Below, in pieces: positions 6,691 through 13,687 of a stretch of 15,708 bases of DNA. How positions within the stretch are numbered: position 1 is the first letter of the stretch; each line of letters begins with the position of its first letter. The stretch is from an uncultured Porphyromonadaceae bacterium (GTDB taxonomy: Bacteria; Bacteroidota; Bacteroidia; Bacteroidales; Muribaculaceae): contig URII01000053.1 in NCBI GenBank assembly GCA_900547825.1, forward strand, positions 1-15,708, given 5' to 3'. The position numbers and the translations under genes are program-made. The notes beneath the pieces are model-generated. The model searched no databases. It saw nothing but the letters and a program-made list of their open reading frames with translations, and was not told where the DNA came from.

Positions 6691-6698
6691 CGGATTTA

Positions 6699-6989
6699 TC
6701 AGATTGATGCGGCTACCGGGGCGAAGAAAATCAGGTAGAACATGGCTGCATTTGTGGCTGCCATTACGGCTGCCATGAGCCATGCTACCGTGGGGCGTTC
6801 GCTGTAGCTTGCCCATGCCGCCCAGCCGGCTATAGCCAAGGCTGCCGGATAGAGGCATACCATTGTGCGGAAACCGCTGTAAGTGGCCACCGCTTCGCTG
6901 GCCAGCATGGCCGGAAGGGAGAATGCCGGCAGGATAAGAATCATTATTATGATTGAGAACCACCAGGGGGCGGCAACGCGGTGTCTCAT
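6699..6989 (-). CDS. Small integral membrane protein, unknown function
   Basis: This 96-aa, very hydrophobic protein has three predicted transmembrane helices (about 10-30, 42-61 and 67-90) and no cysteine-rich, charged or catalytic motif. I do not recognise a family. Its ATG overlaps the stop codon of the upstream epimerase gene (ATGA at 6986-6989), a sign of translational coupling and good support that it is real. A competing frame over nearly the same bases (6676-6963) encodes a Gly/His/Ser-rich peptide without these features. The gene lies between an NAD-dependent epimerase and lptE, so an envelope-related role is plausible but not shown. Confidence 0.75.
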   Translation of the reverse strand: MRHRVAAPWWFSIIIMILILPAFSLPAMLASEAVATYSGFRTMVCLYPAALAIAGWAAWASYSERPTVAWLMAAVMAATNAAMFYLIFFAPVAASI

Positions 6990-8029
6990 TTCTTGCCCCC
7001 TTTCTTTTCGCGCATATAGGCTTCTACCGTGATCCCGATGCCGCGTTTCAGGTCAAACCGCGGAGCAAAGCCGAAATCACGCACTGCGCCGCTTATGTCA
7101 CATGACCAGTTGCGTTGCTTCATGATGCGGAATTTGTCGCGGTTGAGAGTGGAGGCCTGCATCCGGGCCACACCTATCTTCTCCATAACTACCGAAGCGC
7201 AGTAAGTGATCCACAGCGGTAGCCTTACAGGTATGACGATGCGTTTGCCGAGCGCGTGGGCCACGAGCTTGCGGAACTGTGCCTGCGACACTGTCTCAGG
7301 ATACGAGATTATGTATTTGCGCCCCACAGGTGCCTTGTCGAGCGCCTGAAACATGGCGTCCACAAGATCCTCAACATAGATGAATGTGAGTTCCTGCCGC
7401 CGGAATCCCACCCCGAAATCCCATCCTGAGTCAATGGCTTTCACCATCATAAGGTAGTCGCGCTCGTGGGGGCCGTAGACCCCTGTGGGACGGAATATTA
7501 TCCAGGGGAAGCCGCTTATGGACTGTAAGTGGGTCTCTGCCTTGATTTTTGATACTCCATAGCGGGTGTCGGGCATCGGTAGCTTGTCGTCCGTGAGAGG
7601 TGTATATCCTTTTTCATCTCCGGGTCCGAGCGCCGAGAGCGAACTCATGTAGAGAAACTTATCGGGTATGCGTCCAGATGCGGCGAGAGCATCGGTGAAG
7701 TTGCGCAGATAGATGTAGTTGATGCGGTTGAAATCAGCGAAGTTCACGCATTTGGTGGCGCCGAGATTGTAGATTATGTAGCGCCATCTGCCTGCGGAGG
7801 GAGAAGCTTCCGATAATGTGCGTGCCATTGCCTGGGGGTCATCGTAATCCATCACGAGAAAATGAAGCGACGGATCGTCGAGATAGCGCCTTGAGGTGGT
7901 TTCCCTTACTGCCACCCATGTCTCGTAGCCTTGTTGCAGGGCTTTGCGGGCTATGAATCCTCCTATGAATCCTCCGGCGCCCACTATGAGCACCGCATCG
8001 TTATGTTTATTTTTGTCGGTATTTTCCAT
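6986..8029 (-). CDS. NAD(P)-dependent epimerase/dehydratase (extended SDR)
   Basis: This 347-aa Rossmann-fold protein belongs to the extended short-chain dehydrogenase/reductase family. It has the N-terminal dinucleotide-binding motif GAGGFIG (17-23), a catalytic serine region MSSLSALG (128-135), and the YxxxK catalytic pair in YGVSK (Y157, K161). A FRPTGVYGPHERD segment follows, typical of sugar-nucleotide epimerases and dihydroflavonol-reductase-like members. The substrate cannot be told from sequence. A hydrophobic stretch near 272-285 (LPLWITYCASVVM) suggests membrane association, as in sterol dehydrogenase-like relatives. It starts 6 bp after the PPTase gene and its stop overlaps the next gene's ATG, so all three are likely co-translated. 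A nucleotide sugar or a lipid-linked intermediate would suit the envelope neighbourhood. Confidence 0.88.
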   Translation of the reverse strand: MENTDKNKHNDAVLIVGAGGFIGGFIARKALQQGYETWVAVRETTSRRYLDDPSLHFLVMDYDDPQAMARTLSEASPSAGRWRYIIYNLGATKCVNFADFNRINYIYLRNFTDALAASGRIPDKFLYMSSLSALGPGDEKGYTPLTDDKLPMPDTRYGVSKIKAETHLQSISGFPWIIFRPTGVYGPHERDYLMMVKAIDSGWDFGVGFRRQELTFIYVEDLVDAMFQALDKAPVGRKYIISYPETVSQAQFRKLVAHALGKRIVIPVRLPLWITYCASVVMEKIGVARMQASTLNRDKFRIMKQRNWSCDISGAVRDFGFAPRFDLKRGIGITVEAYMREKKGGKK

Positions 8030-8035
8030 TTCTGT

Positions 8036-8566
8036 TCAGGAATTGATTATGACGGCGAGTGTTACCGTTTCGCCGGAAACATCGGGTATGTGATGTATCT
8101 CCATATCTTCCGGCAGGTCAGGCGGCAATGGCAACGGAAGAAGTGATGGCGCCGGATTGCGGGCGGCAGAGCTGAGCGCCTTGTACAGGGCTTCTTTGAT
8201 GGTCCATGCTTTCAGAAGCAGTTCCGGTGTTGACCATCCGTCAATCTGCTCCGGTGTCAGGAAGCGAGGTGCCACTTTCATCAGGTTGGGGCGCCACTCC
8301 TCCATGTCTATGCCTATGGCATGACAGCCGCCTATGGCCACAGCCACATGGTTCCGCGAGTGGCTTATTGATATGGGCAGTCCGGGATCATGTACGAGAA
8401 ATGGCGCTCCGGAGCTGTTATGGCCTATTGCAGCATCCTTGCCGGTAAGCGCCTTTATTGTCCGGGCCACGGCCATGGACTCCCGTTGGCGCCGTGTGGT
8501 GCCCTCGTCAGGATCAATGGATTCTATTGCTATTGTTATGCCGTATGGGCCTTCGGTCAGTCTCAT
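8036..8566 (-). CDS. 4'-phosphopantetheinyl transferase (Sfp/HetI-type superfamily)
   Basis: The enzyme transfers the phosphopantetheine arm of coenzyme A to a conserved serine of a carrier protein (acyl carrier protein or similar). The 176-aa product has the superfamily signatures: ISISHSRNHVAVAI (65-78), the Mg-binding GIDMEEWR (85-92, D87 and E89), and WTIKEALYK (121-129, with W121, K124, E125 and K129). It is short for an Sfp-type enzyme (usually over 200 aa) but longer than AcpS. The carrier substrate is unknown, and no carrier protein gene is in the window. Its ATG overlaps the gldD stop by 4 bp. I recall the same gldD-PPTase neighbourhood in other Bacteroidetes, so it may act in a conserved envelope pathway or simply be the genome's holo-ACP synthase. 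Confidence 0.92.
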   Translation of the reverse strand: MRLTEGPYGITIAIESIDPDEGTTRRQRESMAVARTIKALTGKDAAIGHNSSGAPFLVHDPGLPISISHSRNHVAVAIGGCHAIGIDMEEWRPNLMKVAPRFLTPEQIDGWSTPELLLKAWTIKEALYKALSSAARNPAPSLLPLPLPPDLPEDMEIHHIPDVSGETVTLAVIINS

Positions 8567-9159
8567 CTGTGGTCAAGGCGTGTGAGCGCATACATAAGGT
8601 CGCGGTTGAGGTATTCCATCACCGGAGCAAGTGAGTCGGCTGTGGCGGCTGAGAGTTGGGGAAGATACACGGCTCCTGTGGCCACTATGCCGGGACTTGT
8701 GGCGAGAAACTGCAATGGGGTCACTGTGCCGTGCAGGGTTTTCATGAGCTTTACGGCGAATCCGCCTTCCGAGGTGAACGAGATTATTTCCGACTCATTG
8801 CTTCCGGCGTTGAGTGCCATGCGCTCGCTCCGGTTCTCTATCACATCGGCGCATGTGGCCGGAGTTACGGGGGTGAATGTGCAGAACATCGTGGCCGCCC
8901 CCCCTGGATAAATCACATTAAGCCATATGGCATCCGAGCGGTGGGCGGTCACACTGTCCACCGCCGCTGCATTGACGAGCCATTTCACCGGAAGTCCGTC
9001 CACCTGACGGTAAATGGTGTCGGGAGCTTCGATGCGTGGATTGCCTTTGGGCCGCGGTACAGCTACATCGCCGCTCCCCGAGCAGGAAGCGGCGAATATG
9101 GCGGCAAGCCCTGTCAATAGGGCTGCAATAATAATTCTGTCAGCAAATATGCGCCACAT
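8563..9159 (-). CDS. gldD: GldD-family lipoprotein
   Basis: GldD was defined as a lipoprotein needed for gliding in Flavobacterium, but homologues are found across Bacteroidetes, including non-gliders. The 198-aa protein has a hydrophobic N-terminus and a lipidation cysteine at C26 (AASC). The family motif of prolines and basic residues (PRPKGNPRIEAP, 35-46) follows. The C-terminal signature is TPLQFLATS (147-155), GAVYLP (162-167) and DSLAPVMEYLNRDL (175-188). It should sit in the envelope as a lipid-anchored protein. gldE, its common neighbour, is not adjacent. Instead a BI-1 family gene lies upstream with a 1-bp overlap, and a PPTase gene overlaps downstream by 4 bp. Those overlaps imply translational coupling across membrane-associated functions. 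Confidence 0.85.
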   Translation of the reverse strand: MWRIFADRIIIAALLTGLAAIFAASCSGSGDVAVPRPKGNPRIEAPDTIYRQVDGLPVKWLVNAAAVDSVTAHRSDAIWLNVIYPGGAATMFCTFTPVTPATCADVIENRSERMALNAGSNESEIISFTSEGGFAVKLMKTLHGTVTPLQFLATSPGIVATGAVYLPQLSAATADSLAPVMEYLNRDLMYALTRLDHR

Positions 9160-9863
9160 CAGTCGCGGTTGCCGAAGAATCGGAGCAGATATATGAACAG
9201 GTTGATGAAGTCAAGATAAAGTGTCAGGGCGCCGATTGTGGAGAGGCGTGACACTCCCGACTGCGGCATCTGCTGTGCCATGGTCTTGATCTGCTGGGTG
9301 TCCCAGGCCGTGAGACCGATGAATATCAGCACACCTGCAATCGATATTATCCAGTCAAATGTGTCGCTACGCAGGAAGATATTGACAATGACACAGATTA
9401 TCAGGCCGAACAGGGCCATCATGAGGAATGTGCCTATACGGGTAAGATCCTGCGATGTGAAATAGCCGTAGACGCTCATGGCAGCGAATGTGCCGGCGGT
9501 TATGAAGAAAGTCTTGGCTATCGAAGCGCCGGTGTAGACTAAGAATATAGGGGCCAGAGCCAAGCCGTTGACGGCTGCGAACACGAAGAACAGGATCAGG
9601 GCCACCGGCGAGGAGATGCGTTTTGTGGCACCCGATACTCCGAACACTATGAGCAGTTCCACCCCGAAGAGCAGCCACATCACCCATTGGTTGTTGATTA
9701 TGAATCCTATGTAGGCAGCCGATGACGCGCACCACATTGATATGAATGCGGTTACAAGCAGCCCGAGGAACATTTTGAAATATACGCTTTTCATCACGCT
9801 CGACACCGATACCTCGGCACCGTGTGACATTCCGTATCCGTAATTGTCAGTGTAGTTGTTCAT
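9159..9863 (-). CDS. Bax inhibitor-1 / YccA family (TMBIM) membrane protein
   Basis: This 234-aa multipass inner-membrane protein has about seven hydrophobic helices, starting near residue 30, and ends with the family's C-terminal signature (LDFINLFIYLLRFFG, 217-231). Bacterial relatives include YetJ, a pH-sensitive calcium leak channel, and YccA, which modulates the FtsH protease. The di-aspartyl sensor residues of YetJ plausibly correspond to D188 (in TAWDTQQ) and D218 (in LDFINLF), which are both present. Activity towards calcium or FtsH is an inference from relatives. It lies 37 bp after argS, with an A/T-rich leader, and its stop codon overlaps the gldD start. Confidence 0.93.
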   Translation of the reverse strand: MNNYTDNYGYGMSHGAEVSVSSVMKSVYFKMFLGLLVTAFISMWCASSAAYIGFIINNQWVMWLLFGVELLIVFGVSGATKRISSPVALILFFVFAAVNGLALAPIFLVYTGASIAKTFFITAGTFAAMSVYGYFTSQDLTRIGTFLMMALFGLIICVIVNIFLRSDTFDWIISIAGVLIFIGLTAWDTQQIKTMAQQMPQSGVSRLSTIGALTLYLDFINLFIYLLRFFGNRD

Positions 9864-9900
9864 TGTTGTTGATTTAAAAAACAGCTTGTTTGAATATTGG

Positions 9901-11694
9901 TTACATACGTTCCGGCACCCGGATTCCGAGAAGTCCGAGAGCCGATGAGATCACTTTGGCGGTGCAGCGGCATATGACAAGCCGCAGCGATCTCAGTGCC
10001 GGATCCTCTTCGCGGAGAATGGGGCAGTCATGATAGAAACGGTTATAGGCCGATGCAAGTTCATACGCGTAGTTAGCTATAAGGGCCGGCGAGAGCGAGC
10101 GTCCAGCTTCGGCCACAGTGTCGGGGTAGTCGGCCAGAAGCTGTATGATAGCTGTTTCGCGTTCTCCGGGATTCACTGATCCGAAATCCACCATGGGAAG
10201 CGCGTCGGCTTCGGCACGGCGCAGCACAGAGCGGATGCGGGCATATGTATACTGTATGAACGGGCCTGTATTGCCATTGAAGTCAATGGATTCCTTGGGG
10301 TTGAAAGTCATGTTCTTGCGGGGGTCGACCTTGAGCAGGAAATATTTCAGAGCCCCAAGACCAACAATCTCCGCAATCTCTGCAGCTTCCTCCGGAGGAC
10401 AGTCAGTCAGTGTCTTCACCCGTTCGGCCGATACGGAGGCGGCATTGGCCACCATGTCGGCTATCAGGTCGTCGGCATCCACCACTGTGCCCTCGCGGCT
10501 CTTCATTTTGCCTTCAGGCAATTCCACCATGCCATAGGAGAAATGCACCAGATCCTTGCCCCACTTGAAGCCGAGGCGGTCAAGCAGAATGGAAAGCACC
10601 TGGAAATGGTAGTTCTGCTCGTTGCCTACCACATATATCATGCGGTCGATGGGATAATCCTGATAGCGGAGTTTGGCTGTGCCTATGTCCTGGGTCATAT
10701 ACACCGATGTGCCGTCGCTGCGGAGCAGGAGCTTGCGGTCAAGTCCCTCGGAGGTCAGATCGGCCCATACCGATCCGTCGGGCATTTTCTCCATGAGCCC
10801 TTTTTCGAGCCCTTCGAGCACTTTGGCTTTTCCCTCAAGATAGGTGTCGCTCTCGTAATATATCTTGTCGAAATCCACCCCCATGCGGCGGTAGGTTTCA
10901 TCGAATCCGGCATATACCCACTCGTTCATCATGGCCCACAGTGAGCGCACTGTCTCGTCGCCGCCCTCCCAGCGACGGAGCATGTCGCGCGCTTCGGCCA
11001 TCAGTCCGGAGCGGTTTTTAGCCTCGTCTTCATCCACTCCGTCGCGCTCCATGATCTCTTTTACTTCGGCTTTGAAATGTTTGTCGAAGAGCACATAGAA
11101 GTCACCTATCAGGTGGTCGCCTTTCTTGCCGGAGCTTTCAGGTGTCACGCCGTCGCCCCACTTCTGCCATGCCAGCATGGATTTGCATATGTGTATGCCA
11201 CGGTCATTGACTATGTTTGTCTTCACAACGCGGTTGCCGCATGCCTTCAATATTTCGGCCACGCTGAAACCGAGCAGATTGTTGCGCACATGGCCCAGAT
11301 GCAGCGGCTTGTTGGTATTGGGTGACGAATATTCCACCATTACGAGCGGCGATTCGTCAGTGACGGGTCTGAATCCGTAATGGGGATCTGTGTCGATATG
11401 GTTAAGGACAGTGTTCCAGAATGACGGTTCGATCACTATGTTGAGGAACCCTTTCACCACATTGAAGCGGCTTACAGCGGGTTCGATGTCAACCAATTTG
11501 TCGCCTATCTCCGTTGCCACGGCCTCAGGTGATTTCCGGGCGGCTTTCACCCACGGAAACACCACAATGGTGAGGTTGCCTTCAAATTCTTTCTTGGTAG
11601 ATTGCGGCACTATGGTGGCCGGATCCACATCAAGCCCGTAGAGTTCCTTGAGGGCCTTTGCGGTGCCGGCTGCTATCAATGAGTCTATTAACAT
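9901..11694 (-). CDS. argS: Arginyl-tRNA synthetase
   Basis: This class I aminoacyl-tRNA synthetase charges tRNA-Arg with arginine in the cytoplasm. The 597 aa is full length. It has an N-terminal Add-1-type domain (1-90), the HIGH motif as HLGH (132-135) inside SSPNTNKPLHLGHVRNN, a catalytic core with conserved GNEQNYHFQVL (357-367), and a KMSKS equivalent reading KMKSREG (396-402). A DALR-type anticodon-binding domain begins near GNTGPFIQYTYARIRS and ends at the invariant-like C-terminal RVPERM, where the final Met is typical of ArgRS. The start at 11694 gives the expected N-terminus. It lies 51 bp after the Mrp gene and 37 bp before the BI-1 gene. Confidence 0.97.
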   Translation of the reverse strand: MLIDSLIAAGTAKALKELYGLDVDPATIVPQSTKKEFEGNLTIVVFPWVKAARKSPEAVATEIGDKLVDIEPAVSRFNVVKGFLNIVIEPSFWNTVLNHIDTDPHYGFRPVTDESPLVMVEYSSPNTNKPLHLGHVRNNLLGFSVAEILKACGNRVVKTNIVNDRGIHICKSMLAWQKWGDGVTPESSGKKGDHLIGDFYVLFDKHFKAEVKEIMERDGVDEDEAKNRSGLMAEARDMLRRWEGGDETVRSLWAMMNEWVYAGFDETYRRMGVDFDKIYYESDTYLEGKAKVLEGLEKGLMEKMPDGSVWADLTSEGLDRKLLLRSDGTSVYMTQDIGTAKLRYQDYPIDRMIYVVGNEQNYHFQVLSILLDRLGFKWGKDLVHFSYGMVELPEGKMKSREGTVVDADDLIADMVANAASVSAERVKTLTDCPPEEAAEIAEIVGLGALKYFLLKVDPRKNMTFNPKESIDFNGNTGPFIQYTYARIRSVLRRAEADALPMVDFGSVNPGERETAIIQLLADYPDTVAEAGRSLSPALIANYAYELASAYNRFYHDCPILREEDPALRSLRLVICRCTAKVISSALGLLGIRVPERM

Positions 11695-11745
11695 GTCTTT
11701 GAATCTTGATGGTTACGATGTTTGTATATGGTGAATGCGTGGTTG

Positions 11746-12846
11746 TCAATGTTTAAGCTCTACCCGTTTTGTAGGTGGCTGCTGCTGGTTGCGGCGATCT
11801 GTGGCATCCACAACCTCGCGGGCCAAATGCCTGTAGGCCATGCCTACGGCGTTGTCAGCCAATGCCGCAGGCTCGCCGCGGTCGCCGTCGTCGCATACCT
11901 GTTCGGCGATAGGCAACTGGGCCAGCAACGGCACGTTGAGTTCTTCGGCAAGCTTCACGCCCCCCTCACGGCCGAATATGTAATATTTTTCGTCAGGGTG
12001 TTTCTCGGGGCTGAACCATGCCATGTTTTCGACAAGGCCGAGTATAGGCACATTCACTTTGTCGCCTGTGAACATGGATATCCCTTTGCGCGCATCGGCA
12101 AGGGCTACCTGCTGCGGGGTGGTGACAATCACCACCCCAGTAATGGCAAGTGTCTGCACCAGGGTCAGGTGTATGTCGCTTGTGCCGGGAGGCATGTCAA
12201 TGAGGAAATAGTCCAGATCACCCCAGTCGGCATCGTTTATAAGCTGTTTCAGGGCGTTTGAAGCCATGCTGCCGCGCCATAGCACCGCACTGTCGCGGTC
12301 CACAAGGAATCCTATCGACAGCAGTTTCACACCGTAGCGGTGGGCGGGAATTATGAGGTCGCGCCCGTCCACCTTGTGGATAAACAGCTGCTCGTCCTCT
12401 ATGCCGAACATCTTGGGCATGGACGGGCCGAAAATGTCGGCGTCGAGAAGCCCTACCTTGTAGCCTTCGGCAGCAAGAGCCACTGCTAAGTTCGATGCTA
12501 CAGTGGATTTTCCCACGCCCCCTTTGCCGGAGGCCACGCCGATTATGTTCTTAACCCCTTTCAGCGGTTTTTCCGCCGCTTCGGGAACCATGTGCCGGCT
12601 TTTGGTGTTTACAGTGACTTCCACCTCCGGGCTTATGTTGACATGAATCGCACTTTCGGCAGCTTTGACAAGTGATTTCATGAACGGGTCGGTGGGACGG
12701 TCGAATATAAGTGAGAAACTCACCTTGTTGCCGTCTATGCGTATGTCGTCCTCCACCATTCCGAGCTTTACTATGTTCTCTCCGTTGCCGGGATAGCGCA
12801 CATTTTTCAGTGCGTCGAGTATGAGGTTGGGGTATAAGGTCTGCAT
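11746..12846 (-). CDS. mrp: Mrp/ApbC-type P-loop ATPase (iron-sulfur cluster carrier family)
   Basis: This 366-aa protein belongs to the Mrp/NBP35/ApbC family, which carries and delivers iron-sulfur clusters. Residues 1-85 form a MIP18/DUF59 domain. The ATPase domain follows with the deviant Walker A GKGGVGKST (107-115), the DADIFGPS switch (135-142) and a Walker B-like DYFLIDMPPGTSD. The CxxC pair that bridges the cluster in ApbC and HCF101 is absent: the region reads ENMAWFSPEKHPDEKYYIFG, with no cysteine. The only cysteine I see is in EQVCDDG near the C-terminus. I recall Bacteroidetes homologues having similar substitutions, so this is probably lineage-typical rather than a mutation. It is flanked by two tRNA-related genes (trmB and argS). 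Confidence 0.93.
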   Translation of the reverse strand: MQTLYPNLILDALKNVRYPGNGENIVKLGMVEDDIRIDGNKVSFSLIFDRPTDPFMKSLVKAAESAIHVNISPEVEVTVNTKSRHMVPEAAEKPLKGVKNIIGVASGKGGVGKSTVASNLAVALAAEGYKVGLLDADIFGPSMPKMFGIEDEQLFIHKVDGRDLIIPAHRYGVKLLSIGFLVDRDSAVLWRGSMASNALKQLINDADWGDLDYFLIDMPPGTSDIHLTLVQTLAITGVVIVTTPQQVALADARKGISMFTGDKVNVPILGLVENMAWFSPEKHPDEKYYIFGREGGVKLAEELNVPLLAQLPIAEQVCDDGDRGEPAALADNAVGMAYRHLAREVVDATDRRNQQQPPTKRVELKH

Positions 12847-12897
12847 TGAGGTATATCGCTTATATGTTGTTTATAGATTCAGGGAAATGATGGCCGG

Positions 12898-13662
12898 TCA
12901 CGTGCGCAGTCCTTCTTTTTCAAGAGTGCCGCGCGAAAAGGAGCGGTAGGTGTCATGTTCTATCTCCACATCGGGCTCTGTGAGCGGCGATGGTTCGGGC
13001 CAAAGCCGGAAACTTACATATTTTATAGTAAGTCCGCGTTGCAGCCATTGCTGTTCGTAATAGGTTCGTATGCCGAGTATCTCACCCTCGCGTGGTCCGT
13101 TGCGGTATATGTCGCTGTCGGCCGTGACAGGTACTATTCCGTTGGCTGCGAGCATGGCGGTGGTGTATGTGTACAGAAACGGAGAGTCAGTTTTGAGATT
13201 TACTGTTCCCCCCGGAGTGAGTATTTTTCGGTAAAGTTCCATAAACCTCGTTCCGGTCAGGCGCTTACGCTCTTTCTTCATCTGAGGGTCAGGGAATGTG
13301 ATCCATAGTTCGCTTAGCTCGCCGGGCGCGAATATGCGGTCAATCAGCTCTATGGAGGTCCTGACAAAAGCCACGTTCTGCAATTTCTCGGCCACTGCCT
13401 GACGGGCGCCGCTCCACATGCGGGCACCTTTTATGTCTATGCCTATATAATTGACTTCGGGATTGCGTCGTGCCAGCTCCACGGTGTACTCACCTTTGCC
13501 GCACCCTAATTCCACTACTATGGGACGGGTGTTGTGGAAAAAACTGTCATTCCACTTTCCCCGCAATGGAAATTCACCTGCCTGTAATACGGAGAAAGGA
13601 TATTGCAGAACAATATCCATCTCCTCCATTTCCCGGAATTTTTTCAGTTTGTTTTTTCCCAT
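12898..13662 (-). CDS. trmB: tRNA (guanine-N7-)-methyltransferase
   Basis: TrmB makes m7G46 in the variable loop of tRNAs using S-adenosylmethionine. The 254-aa product has the SAM-binding motif ELGCGKGEYT (51-60), the second motif GIDIKGARMW (74-83), the family signature FPDPQMKKERKRLT (123-136) and LKTDSPFLY (156-164). In many homologues the signature reads FPDPWPKxRHxKRR, so the WPK-H portion differs here. I believe this form is usual in Bacteroidetes. The protein begins with a Lys-rich segment. It lies 25 bp after the leucine-rich repeat gene and 51 bp before mrp. Confidence 0.94.
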   Translation of the reverse strand: MGKNKLKKFREMEEMDIVLQYPFSVLQAGEFPLRGKWNDSFFHNTRPIVVELGCGKGEYTVELARRNPEVNYIGIDIKGARMWSGARQAVAEKLQNVAFVRTSIELIDRIFAPGELSELWITFPDPQMKKERKRLTGTRFMELYRKILTPGGTVNLKTDSPFLYTYTTAMLAANGIVPVTADSDIYRNGPREGEILGIRTYYEQQWLQRGLTIKYVSFRLWPEPSPLTEPDVEIEHDTYRSFSRGTLEKEGLRT

Positions 13663-13687
13663 TCGTCAGATTTTGGTGTTCGGCATG

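Noticed and set aside
6676..6963. 95-codon minus-strand frame overlapping the small membrane protein
   Set aside because: The alternative frame gives a coherent three-helix protein with an ATGA overlap to the upstream gene. This one is a Gly/His/Ser-rich peptide without structure.
8390..8911. 173-codon plus-strand open frame opposite the PPTase gene and gldD
   Set aside because: Antisense to two recognised protein families that overlap in the normal operon manner.
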